Assembly: GCA_004554665.1 (NCBI GenBank)
Contig: SFKY01000004.1
Coordinates: 1-64,000 of the forward strand
Source of the DNA: Bacteroidales bacterium
GTDB taxonomy: Bacteria; Bacteroidota; Bacteroidia; Bacteroidales; Bacteroidaceae
DNA: 64,000 nt
Direction: 5' to 3'
Both the position numbers and the translations under genes were made by a program. The notes under the pieces were generated by a model, which saw only the letters and a list, made by a program, of their open reading frames with translations, was not told the origin of the DNA and did no database searches. This document shows positions 44,036 to 51,610 of the stretch, piece by piece. How positions within the stretch are numbered: the first letter of the stretch is position 1; every line of letters begins with the position of its first letter.

Positions 44036-46150
44036 ATGAGAAAGAAAATGATGTGGCTGCTCGCCGCCATGATGACCGCTCAGGTGGCGGTGGCCGACGA
44101 GGGCATGTGGACACTTTACAATCTGCCGAAAGCTGTCTACCAAACCATGCAGGCAGAGGGTTTCAGGCTCCCCTACGAGGCGCTTTACAGCGATGCTGGT
44201 GCCATCAAGAATGCGGTGGTCAACTTCTCGGGCTACTGTTCGGGTGTGGTGGTGTCGCCAGACGGTCTGGTCTTTACCAACCACCATTGCGGATTCGAGG
44301 CCATCAGGTCTCATTCTACTGTGGAGCACGACTATATGCTCAACGGATTCTATGCCAAGACCTATGAGGAAGAGTTGCCCAACGAGGGCATGTTTGTCTC
44401 GTTCATGATTGACCAGCGCGATGTGACTCCCGAACTGATGAGCCTGGGTTTCGCCGCCATGAACAATGAGCGCAAGGGCGAGGTCATCGACTCACTGCAG
44501 ACGGTCTACACCCGCGAGGCAAGGCGCCGCGACTCTACGCTGCATGTCAATATCGATGCCTTCTACGAGGGCAACAAGTATTATGCCACCACTTACCAGG
44601 ACTTCAGGGACCTGCGACTGGTGTTTACCGTACCCAAGTCGATGGGTAAGTTTGGCGGAGAGACCGACAACTGGATGTGGCCGCGCCAGACCTGCGACTT
44701 CTCGGTGTTCCGTATCTATGCCGATCCCAAGACAGGAGGCCCTGCTGCCTACTCCAAGGACAATGTGCCCTACCATCCCAAGCACTGGGCACCCGTGTCG
44801 CTGCAAGGTTACAAGGAGGGAGACTTTGCCATGACGATGGGATACCCCGGCTCCACCAACCGCTACCTCTCGTCTTACGGCATCAGGGAGCGTCGCGACG
44901 CGCAGAACGAGCCCCGTGCACAGGTACGTGGCGTGAAGCAGGAGGTGATGACGCGCCACATGCGGGCCGATGAGGCCGTGCGTATCAAGTACGACTCTAA
45001 GTTTGCACAGAGTGCCAACTACTGGAAAAACTCCATCGGCATGAACAAGTGTATCGACAGTATCGGACTGATTCAGCAGAAGCGCGAGTTTGAGCAGCGT
45101 ATTCGACAGTGGCAGGACGAGACAGGCTACCTGAAGGGCAAACTGGATTTTGACAAGATGGAACAACTGTACAACAAGCGCTTCGAGGCCATGAAGAACC
45201 TGATGTACAGCCGCGAGAGCTTCTACAGGACCAACGAACTGGCCGACCGGGCCATCCGTCTGAACCGTATCGAGGTCAAGGGCCCTAAGGACAAGCCCAA
45301 GAAGCAGTATGTGGAGTTTGAGGACAACAGCGACACATGGGACGCAGCCCTCGACAAAGAGGTCCTGGCCGTGCTCATGCGCAACTATCGCCAGCAGGTG
45401 GATGCCCGGTACTTGCCCAAGTTTTACGAAACGGTGGACAAAGACTTTGGCGGTGACTATGCACGCTACGTGGACTATCTCTATGAGAAATCGATGCTGA
45501 TGAAACCCGGTGCCAAGCTCTATATCAAGAGCAAGGCCTACGCCAAGGACCCCGGCGTGCAGTTTGGTCTCGACCTGCTCGAACTCGACGGAATGCTGCG
45601 CGTCACCCTGCAGGAGACGATGGACAGCATCGATGAGCAGGAACGCTGGCTCTGCGATGCCAAGCTCCGTATGGAGGAAGGCCTGCCCCACTACTCTGAT
45701 GCCAATTTCACCATGCGTCTGAGCTACGGACAGGTGGGCGGTTTCGAACTGGGTGGCAGTCCGTCGGGCTATTACACCGAGGCAAGCAGCATTGTCGATA
45801 AGATGAAGCGTGCCGACAGTATCGTAGACTACTTTGCCGAGCCCGTCATGCACCAGTTGCTGTCGGCCAACGACTTCGGCAAGTATCAGGATGCCGTGAC
45901 CGGTAAGATGCACCTATGCTTCCTCACCAATAACGACATCACGGGCGGCAACTCAGGCTCGCCCATGTTCGACGGAGAGGGCCGGCTGATAGGTCTGGCT
46001 TTCGATGGCAACTGGGACAGTCTCTCAAGCGATATCAATTTTGACAGCCGTCTGGCCCGTTGCATCGGTGTGGACATTCGCTATGTGCTCTTCATGATGG
46101 ACAAGTGGGGTCATGCCGACCGCCTGTTGCAGGAGATAGGCGCCAAATAA
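44036..46150 (+). CDS. S46 family dipeptidyl-peptidase, DPP7-type
   Basis: A 704-residue exported serine exopeptidase that removes dipeptides from peptide N-termini (signal peptide to about residue 20). The catalytic triad can be placed: His84 in FTNHHCG, Asp221 in TCDFSVFR and Ser640 in TGGNSGSPM. S46 enzymes split into DPP7 (hydrophobic P1) and DPP11 (acidic P1, needing an Arg 18 residues after the serine). Here that position is Gly in AFDGNWD, which points to DPP7. This use of the marker is from family knowledge and should be checked by alignment. Last gene of its operon. It fits an amino-acid-fermenting, peptide-using lifestyle. Confidence 0.9.
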   Translation: MRKKMMWLLAAMMTAQVAVADEGMWTLYNLPKAVYQTMQAEGFRLPYEALYSDAGAIKNAVVNFSGYCSGVVVSPDGLVFTNHHCGFEAIRSHSTVEHDYMLNGFYAKTYEEELPNEGMFVSFMIDQRDVTPELMSLGFAAMNNERKGEVIDSLQTVYTREARRRDSTLHVNIDAFYEGNKYYATTYQDFRDLRLVFTVPKSMGKFGGETDNWMWPRQTCDFSVFRIYADPKTGGPAAYSKDNVPYHPKHWAPVSLQGYKEGDFAMTMGYPGSTNRYLSSYGIRERRDAQNEPRAQVRGVKQEVMTRHMRADEAVRIKYDSKFAQSANYWKNSIGMNKCIDSIGLIQQKREFEQRIRQWQDETGYLKGKLDFDKMEQLYNKRFEAMKNLMYSRESFYRTNELADRAIRLNRIEVKGPKDKPKKQYVEFEDNSDTWDAALDKEVLAVLMRNYRQQVDARYLPKFYETVDKDFGGDYARYVDYLYEKSMLMKPGAKLYIKSKAYAKDPGVQFGLDLLELDGMLRVTLQETMDSIDEQERWLCDAKLRMEEGLPHYSDANFTMRLSYGQVGGFELGGSPSGYYTEASSIVDKMKRADSIVDYFAEPVMHQLLSANDFGKYQDAVTGKMHLCFLTNNDITGGNSGSPMFDGEGRLIGLAFDGNWDSLSSDINFDSRLARCIGVDIRYVLFMMDKWGHADRLLQEIGAK

Positions 46151-46167
46151 GTTGACTCCCCCTAAAG

Positions 46168-46208
46168 CAAATGTGGGAAGTAGTCCGCGCGACTGCTTCC
46201 CACATTTG
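46168..46208 (+). terminator. Hairpin terminator after DPP gene
   Basis: CAAATGTGGGAAGTAGTC pairs with GACTGCTTCCCACATTTG with one mismatch. It starts 18 bases after the stop codon. Confidence 0.75.
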
Positions 46209-46301
46209 TGTTTGAGAGGAAACTGGCATCAGGCTGTGGAAAAAATCAGTGTGGTAGGAAAAGGAGTTGGGGTAAAAGGTGGGATAATAGATTTGTTTTT
46301 G

Positions 46302-46309
46302 TATCTTTG
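46302..46309 (+). promoter_or_regulatory. -7 element of GH97 gene (TATCTTTG), long leader
   Basis: TATCTTTG puts the transcript start near 46317, leaving a leader of about 300 bases before the GH97 ATG at 46625. The leader holds one small open frame (46413-46517) and a short GGTGCGTATGCACC stem near 46528. I could not match it to a known riboswitch. Confidence 0.55.
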
Positions 46310-46412
46310 TGGCAGAAACCTAATAGGTGTCCTGTGAGGACGTTGTGGGTCGATAGGGCTCCTTACCGTATGATTGGGTTACAAAAGTAGAGACAATAAA
46401 ATAGGACTGTGT

Positions 46413-46517
46413 ATGAAATCATCATGTTATGAGTGTCTGTGTGGCAAGCGAGGGTTCCTTCGCTGGATGTGCCTGTTGCTGTGGTGTACCTGTCGCAGCC
46501 AGAGCGGGACGTTCTGA
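46413..46517 (+). CDS. Possible 34-residue cysteine-rich leader peptide
   Basis: ATG at 46413 to TGA at 46515-46517. Six of 34 residues are cysteine, with a basic stretch (GKRGFLRW) before a hydrophobic one (MCLLLWCTC). It lies inside the long leader of the GH97 gene. No homologue is recognised, and such a frame could occur by chance; coding status is uncertain. Confidence 0.2.
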   Translation: MKSSCYECLCGKRGFLRWMCLLLWCTCRSQSGTF

Positions 46518-46624
46518 GATAGAATTGGGTGCGTATGCACCAGCCAGTTTCATCCCGAGGTGATGCTTGGCCGTGCAGTAGAAAAAATTTAGGAAACTTG
46601 AATATGGTAGAAACAGTAATAAGC

Positions 46625-48511
46625 ATGAAGAAAATAGCGTTTTTTTTAGGTGTCTGGTTGCAGTCGTTGTGGCTTTGTGCCCAGACGGTATTGCCTTTGG
46701 CCAGTCCTTCGGCAACCTTGAAAGCCGACATCCGAGTTGAGAGCCGGGCTGTCGGGATGATTTTGTATGATGAGGGCGACAAAGTGGTGGAGGCAAAGAC
46801 CCTCCAGTTGGAGTTGGACAAGGAGATGCTGGTGGGAAACTGGCAGATAGCCGCTCAGACCACCACTTCGGTGGACCAGACGTGGCAGCCTGTGTATGGC
46901 GAGCGGTCGTTGGTGAGAGATTGTTACAACGAACTCAATCTCCAACTGCGCGATGATGTGAACCAGAAGCAGATCCAGCTGCTTGTCCGTCTCTACGACG
47001 AGGGAATGGCTTTCCGTTATGTGTTTGACAAACTCGATTTCTGGAACCGCACCTTGCTCGGCGAACATACCCAGTTTCTCTTCGACCACGATTGCGACAC
47101 ATGGGTGACAGACAGGGCGCAGGATGCTTACACCAAGACCCGTCTGAGCGATCTCAATATTACGGCCGACCGGCCACAGGTGATACAGGTGGCTACCAAC
47201 AGATTTGTGGCCATCGGCGAGGCCGCACTGGTAGACTATGCACGCATGAAACTGGGCAAGAGCAAGGCAGGTCTTGGAGTACAGTCGGTGCTGTCGGGCA
47301 AGGTCAACCTGCACTTGGCCGGCTACCGGTCGCCTTGGCGCTATGTGATGGTGGCCAACCATCCCGGTCAGCTGGTCCAAAACAACGACTTGGTGCTGAA
47401 TCTGAACGAGCCCAACCAAATCTCCAACACCGCATGGATCAAACCTGGCCGCGTGCTTCGTGAGGTTACGCTTACCACGGCGGGTGGTATAGCTTGCGTG
47501 GACTTTGCCGCAGCCAACGGTATCGAGTACGTAGAGTTTGATGCAGGCTGGTATGGTCCTGAAAACGATGAGGCCTCGGATGCCACGACCGTCACCGTGG
47601 ATCCTGCACGCTCCAAAGGGCCGCTCGATCTGCAGCATGTGATCGACTATGCCAACCGTCGAGGCGTGGGCATCATCCTCTATGTGAATATGAAGGCGCT
47701 GGCCCAACAGTTGGACGAACTGCTGCCGCTCTACCAAAAATGGGGCGTGAAAGGCCTAAAGTATGGTTTTGTGGACGTGGGCGACCAATATTCCACCGCA
47801 TGGCTGCATCAGGCTGTGCGCAAGGCTGCCAAATACGAGCTGATGGTAGACATACACGACGAGTATCGCCCCACTGGCTATTCGCGTACCTATCCTAACC
47901 TGATTACGCAAGAGGGCATCCGGGGCGACGAGGAGTCACCTGCGCTCACACAGAGCATCTACACGCTGTACAACCGCATGATTTGCGGTGCAGGCGATAA
48001 TACCAACTGCTATTTTGCCGAGCGTGTGAGCACCAAGATGGGTGGTCTGGCGGCCCAACTGGCCAAGCGCGTGGCCATCTATAGTCCTTGGCAGTTTGTG
48101 TTCTGGTACGACAGACCCGAGAAGGCTCCCTCGCGTGCCGGAGGGGCCGGTTCCACCGAGTCGGTGATTAAGACCGATGCGCTGACAGCCTTCTATTGCT
48201 CCATTCCCACCGTCTGGGACGATACCCGTTTTTGCGAAGGCGACATGGATTCGTATGCCGTGGTGGCAAGGCGGTCGGGGTCAGACTGGTATGTGAGTGT
48301 GCTGAATGCAGGTGACAAGCGTCGGGTGACGGTGCCTGTGGCCGAATGGCTGCCTCAGGCAGTCCGCTACAAGGCCATGTGGTACCACCAGCCGGGCAAC
48401 AAGAAGGATGAGGTGCGTGCCAAGGCGTTGCCCTGTGACGGCAAGTCCCCGATTACGCTCGAGGTGGCAGCCAACACTGGTTGTCTGTTGCACCTCACGC
48501 CCATAAAGTAG
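46625..48511 (+). CDS. GH97 family alpha-glycosidase
   Basis: A 628-residue exported enzyme; the ATG at 46625 gives a signal peptide (MKKIAFFLGVWLQSLWLCAQ), while an in-frame ATG at 46529 would not. The N-terminal beta-sandwich (LASPSATLKADIRVE, GMAFRYVF) precedes a barrel containing VEFDAGWYGPENDE, KYGFVDVGDQ (Asp384), VDIHDEYRPTGYSRTYPN and LITQEGIRGDE (Glu430), and a C-terminal beta domain. GH97 includes inverting alpha-glucosidases (SusB) and retaining alpha-galactosidases. An Asp in the FVDVG strand fits the retaining type by position, so alpha-galactosidase is somewhat favoured; this is inference. Single-gene unit. Confidence 0.9.
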   Translation: MKKIAFFLGVWLQSLWLCAQTVLPLASPSATLKADIRVESRAVGMILYDEGDKVVEAKTLQLELDKEMLVGNWQIAAQTTTSVDQTWQPVYGERSLVRDCYNELNLQLRDDVNQKQIQLLVRLYDEGMAFRYVFDKLDFWNRTLLGEHTQFLFDHDCDTWVTDRAQDAYTKTRLSDLNITADRPQVIQVATNRFVAIGEAALVDYARMKLGKSKAGLGVQSVLSGKVNLHLAGYRSPWRYVMVANHPGQLVQNNDLVLNLNEPNQISNTAWIKPGRVLREVTLTTAGGIACVDFAAANGIEYVEFDAGWYGPENDEASDATTVTVDPARSKGPLDLQHVIDYANRRGVGIILYVNMKALAQQLDELLPLYQKWGVKGLKYGFVDVGDQYSTAWLHQAVRKAAKYELMVDIHDEYRPTGYSRTYPNLITQEGIRGDEESPALTQSIYTLYNRMICGAGDNTNCYFAERVSTKMGGLAAQLAKRVAIYSPWQFVFWYDRPEKAPSRAGGAGSTESVIKTDALTAFYCSIPTVWDDTRFCEGDMDSYAVVARRSGSDWYVSVLNAGDKRRVTVPVAEWLPQAVRYKAMWYHQPGNKKDEVRAKALPCDGKSPITLEVAANTGCLLHLTPIK

Positions 48512-48564
48512 CCTGTCCAATGAGCATAGGTGTCCAATGGGGTGGGATGTAAAGAATCTCTCAT

Positions 48565-48606
48565 GCAAATGGGGCTAATGCGGAAGTCTGCATTAGCCCC
48601 ATTTGC
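48565..48606. terminator. Convergent terminator between GH97 and ndk
   Basis: A 17-bp perfect stem: GCAAATGGGGCTAATGC with GCATTAGCCCCATTTGC. It serves the plus-strand GH97 gene and minus-strand ndk. Confidence 0.8.
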
Positions 48607-48625
48607 GTAAAGTGATAGGCTGGAC

Positions 48626-49093
48626 CTAAAATTCGTCGTTGGCGTAGAGGTAGGGGAAGGTGCACTGGTCCCACTCGAAGATTTCCTCGTCGCGGAAGAA
48701 GCGGCGGAGCTCTACGGCAGCTGTCTCGGGAGAGTCAGACGCATGTACGATATTCTCTTGGAAACTCATGCAGTACGAGCCGCGGATGGTGCCGGGGGCT
48801 GCGTTTCGTCCGTTGGTGGGGCCTGCGAGGGCGCGTACGGCGGCGATGGCGTCTACTCCGGCCAGGCAGAGCGCTACCACGGGAGCTGTCATCATCGAGT
48901 CTTTGACGCGCTGGAAAAACGGTTTTTCGCTCAGGTGGGCGTAATGCTCGGAGAGGAGTTCATCGGTCAGCATCATCATCTTCATGCCGCAGATACGGAA
49001 TCCTTTCTTTTCGAAGATACTGATGATTTCTCCGGCAAGTGCGCGCTGCATCGTGCAGGGCTTAAGCAGTACTAAAGTCTTTTCGATAGCCAT
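48626..49093 (-). CDS. ndk: Nucleoside diphosphate kinase
   Basis: A 155-residue cytoplasmic enzyme that moves the gamma-phosphate from ATP to other nucleoside diphosphates. It opens with MAIEKTLVLLKPCTMQRALAG, has the phosphate-binding GPTNGRNAAPGTIRG stretch, and the phospho-histidine motif NIVHASDS with His117. Length is slightly above the usual 140-150. An unusual point is the opening KPCTMQR, where most family members have KPDGVQR; Bacteroidetes Ndk proteins often differ here. Single-gene unit, with the promoter at 49150. Confidence 0.97.
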   Translation of the reverse strand: MAIEKTLVLLKPCTMQRALAGEIISIFEKKGFRICGMKMMMLTDELLSEHYAHLSEKPFFQRVKDSMMTAPVVALCLAGVDAIAAVRALAGPTNGRNAAPGTIRGSYCMSFQENIVHASDSPETAAVELRRFFRDEEIFEWDQCTFPYLYANDEF

Positions 49094-49149
49094 TGTTATG
49101 TAAAAAATAGGTTAGGGTTAGTAAAAATATGGTTACTTGGTCTCTTTTG

Positions 49150-49157
49150 CAAATGTA
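49150..49157 (-). promoter_or_regulatory. -7 element of ndk (TACATTTG)
   Basis: TACATTTG on the minus strand, 57 bases before the ATG at 49093. Confidence 0.6.
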
Positions 49158-49279
49158 CACAATTCTTTGCAAATGAATGTTTTTTCCGCTTCTTTTTTTC
49201 GTCTTCCGGTCAAAAAAAGTAGGGGAAGCTGGTCGCCTTGGCCTGCTTTGGGGAAGGGTAGGAGGGTCAGGCGAATAAG

Positions 49280-49352
49280 AACAGGGAGATGGGTGGAACC
49301 CTGTTGCCGTGCATAGATGCCCTGCAGCGGAGTCTCCACTCATCTCCCTGTT
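49280..49352 (-). terminator. Hairpin downstream of DEAD-box helicase gene
   Basis: An 18-bp stem with one mismatch, AACAGGGAGATGGGTGGA with TCCACTCATCTCCCTGTT. It is close to the minus-strand stop at 49371 and has a long loop. Confidence 0.6.
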
Positions 49353-49370
49353 ATCGTTTCGGGTGTGTGC

Positions 49371-51218
49371 CTATTTCTTTCTCGGCTTGCGTCGTGCCCA
49401 TCCCTCTTCGCTGAAGTCGGGTTCCTCGCCTTTGAGTTTAAAGGGAGCGCCGCTGATCAGTTCGCGCCAGTCCTCACGCTTGTGTGTCTTCTTGGCAGAG
49501 GGAGCGCTGGGACGGTCGTCGCTACGCTTGGCGTGCGACGGGCTTTTGCCACCTTTGGCAGCGCGGCCGTGTCCGGCCTCGTCGGCATCGTTGCAGCGTA
49601 CCTCGCGACCTTTGTACACGGTGCCGTTGAGAGCTTTCATCACCCGTCGGGCATCGTCCTTGGGAACTTCGATGTAGCAGAACTTGCTCAGCAGGTCGAT
49701 GTGTCCCACCTCTTGCCGTCCTTTGACATGGCGGTTGAGGTACTGCATGATTTCGCCGGGATAGAATCCGTCGGCTTTGCCAAGATTGATGAACAGGCGC
49801 TGGTAACCGGCCTCGGCCTCGTGCTTGCGGCGGCCGTTGGTCACGTTGCCCTTGCCGCGGGAGGTCTTCTCGCCCCTGCCCTTGGCGGTGGATGGCTTCT
49901 CTATCTCCGGCGCATGCTTGTAGTAATTGAGGAAACGGCCAAAGGTGATGGTCACCATCTTCTTGATGACATCCTCTTTGTCCACGTACTCAAACTGCCG
50001 GTTGATTTCTTCCATGTAGGGGGCAATCTGCTCGTCGTCCACATCGGTCTTCATGATGTCGTCCATCACCTTGTAGAGCTGCTTCTTGCAGATTTCCACG
50101 GCCGTGGGCAGGTCGCCGTCTACAAACTGCTTGCCTATCTCGCGCTCTATGTTACGCACTTTCGACTTCTCGCGGGTATGGATGATAGAGATAGAGGTGC
50201 CTTTCTTGCCGGCGCGTCCGGTACGTCCGCTACGGTGGGTATAGTTCTCTATGTCGTCGGGCAGTCCGTAGTTGATGACGTGTGTCAGGTCGTCCACGTC
50301 CAGTCCGCGTGCGGCCACATCAGTAGCCACCAGCAGCTGCACCGTGTGCTGGCGGAACTTCTGCATGGTGAGGTCGCGCTGCTGCTGCGACAGGTCGCCG
50401 TGCAGTGCTTCGGCGTTGTAGCCGTCCTTGATGAGCTTGTCGGCTATCTCCTGCGTCTCCACCTTGGTGCGGCAGAAGATGATGGCGAATATGCGCGGAT
50501 AGTAGTCCACGATGCGCTTCAGGGCCAGGTATTTGTCCTTGGAGTGTACCATATAGTAGATGTGGTTCACATTCTCCGCGCCCTCGTTGCGGCTTCCTAC
50601 CACGATTTCCTTGTGGTCGTGCAGATAACTCTTGGCTATCTTCTCTATCTCGCGGCTCATGGTGGCCGAGAAGAGCAGTGTGTTACGGTCGGAGGGCACT
50701 CCCTCGAAGATAGCGTTGATGCTTTCGGAGAAGCCCATGTTCAGCATCTCGTCAGCTTCGTCCAATACCACGTTGTTCACGTGCTCCAGCTTAGCCACGC
50801 CGCGGTTCATCAGGTCGATGAGCCTACCGGGCGTGGCCACGATGATCTGCACGCCCTTCTTGAGCATCCTGATCTGCGCCTCGATGGACGATCCGCCGTA
50901 CACAGGGGCAATGTGCACCCCCCTCATGTACTTGGCGAAGTCGTTGAGGTCGTCGGCTATCTGCAGGCAGAGCTCACGGGTGGGGCTGAGGATAAGCGCC
51001 TGTGTCTCCTTGCTGTCCGGATCGATCTTCTGGAGCAGGGGAATGCCGAAAGCTGCCGTCTTGCCGGTGCCGGTCTGTGCCAATGCTATGACATCGTTGC
51101 CGTGTCCGAGTAAATAAGGGATTACTTCTTCCTGTACGGGCATGGGATGCTCAAACCCGAGTTCGCTGATGGCGCGGCGAATATCTTCGCTGACGCCCAA
51201 TTCTTCAAATGTCTTCAA
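49371..51218 (-). CDS. DEAD-box RNA helicase, DeaD/CsdA-like, TTG start
   Basis: About 615 residues if translation begins at the TTG at 51218 (MKTFEELGVSEDIRRAISEL), the usual N-terminus of this Bacteroidetes family. The frame is open to 51245, but that codon (also TTG) overlaps the -7 element at 51243-51250 and cannot be in the mRNA. No ATG occurs before HPMPVQEE. Motifs: AQTGTGKTAAF (Walker A), PTRELCLQ, TPGRLIDL, DEADEML, FSATMS, RSGRTGRAG. A DbpA-like RNA-binding domain (about 470-560) and a lysine/arginine-rich tail follow. It unwinds RNA in ribosome assembly or cold adaptation. Confidence 0.93.
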   Translation of the reverse strand: MKTFEELGVSEDIRRAISELGFEHPMPVQEEVIPYLLGHGNDVIALAQTGTGKTAAFGIPLLQKIDPDSKETQALILSPTRELCLQIADDLNDFAKYMRGVHIAPVYGGSSIEAQIRMLKKGVQIIVATPGRLIDLMNRGVAKLEHVNNVVLDEADEMLNMGFSESINAIFEGVPSDRNTLLFSATMSREIEKIAKSYLHDHKEIVVGSRNEGAENVNHIYYMVHSKDKYLALKRIVDYYPRIFAIIFCRTKVETQEIADKLIKDGYNAEALHGDLSQQQRDLTMQKFRQHTVQLLVATDVAARGLDVDDLTHVINYGLPDDIENYTHRSGRTGRAGKKGTSISIIHTREKSKVRNIEREIGKQFVDGDLPTAVEICKKQLYKVMDDIMKTDVDDEQIAPYMEEINRQFEYVDKEDVIKKMVTITFGRFLNYYKHAPEIEKPSTAKGRGEKTSRGKGNVTNGRRKHEAEAGYQRLFINLGKADGFYPGEIMQYLNRHVKGRQEVGHIDLLSKFCYIEVPKDDARRVMKALNGTVYKGREVRCNDADEAGHGRAAKGGKSPSHAKRSDDRPSAPSAKKTHKREDWRELISGAPFKLKGEEPDFSEEGWARRKPRKK

Positions 51219-51242
51219 TATGAATGTTTTATAAAACTTCGG

Positions 51243-51250
51243 CAAAGGTA
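51243..51250 (-). promoter_or_regulatory. -7 element of DEAD-box helicase gene (TACCTTTG)
   Basis: TACCTTTG on the minus strand, predicting a transcript start near 51236 and a very short leader of about 18 bases before the TTG start. Confidence 0.6.
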
Positions 51251-51327
51251 CTCATTATTTGCGACCTCCACAATGAAATGTCCCGATTTTTTTATCCTCC
51301 TCCCCCGTTTTTCCCCTCCTTTGCGCA

Positions 51328-51416
51328 AGCTATATGTGGCATTTGCATGAGCTATATGTGGCATTTAGGTGAGCTAAACGCGGCATTTACATGAGCTAAA
51401 CGCCACCTTTACGAAA
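51328..51416. repeat. 22-bp modular palindromic repeat, locus 4
   Basis: Units start at 51328, 51350, 51372 and 51394, exactly 22 bp apart: AGCTATATGTGGCATTT, then AGCTAAACGCGGCATTT, then AGCTAAACGCCACCTTT, each with a 5-base linker. It is the most regular copy of the family, between the helicase and AAA-ATPase promoters. Confidence 0.85.
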
Positions 51417-51444
51417 GCCAATCATCCTTATCGGACAAAAAATA

Positions 51445-51526
51445 GCCAACTGGCACGTCAAAAATCGGCCAACTGGCACGTCAGAAATCGGCCAACTGGC
51501 ACGTCAGAAATCGGCCAACTGACATG
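51445..51526. repeat. 23-bp direct repeat array upstream of AAA ATPase
   Basis: Three full units (start 51445, 51468, 51491) and a partial fourth (51514) of GCCAACTGGCACGTCAGAAA + TCG. It ends 26 bases before the -33 TTTG of the next promoter. This and locus 4 fill the 392-base gap between the helicase and ATPase genes. Confidence 0.85.
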
Positions 51527-51551
51527 TTATAACATTTTTTGTATGACGTAA

Positions 51552-51583
51552 TTTGATGATTTACAATAAAAAATGTAACTTTG
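51552..51583 (+). promoter_or_regulatory. Promoter of AAA/DUF4143 ATPase gene
   Basis: TTTG (51552-51555) and TAACTTTG (51576-51583) with 20 bases between, a full Bacteroidetes -33/-7 pair. The transcript would start near 51590, which excludes the in-frame ATG at 51581. Confidence 0.75.
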
Positions 51584-51610
51584 GGGCGAAATCAGAAAAC
51601 TTCCAAACAA

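Noticed and set aside
46317..46624. Known riboswitch (such as cobalamin or TPP) in the GH97 leader
   Set aside because: No conserved box or fold of a known class could be recognised by eye.
51219..51245. Start of the DEAD-box helicase at 51245
   Set aside because: The codon is TTG inside the -7 element, so it should not be transcribed.
51445..51526. CRISPR array
   Set aside because: The 23-bp units are directly adjacent with no unique spacers, and no cas genes are present.
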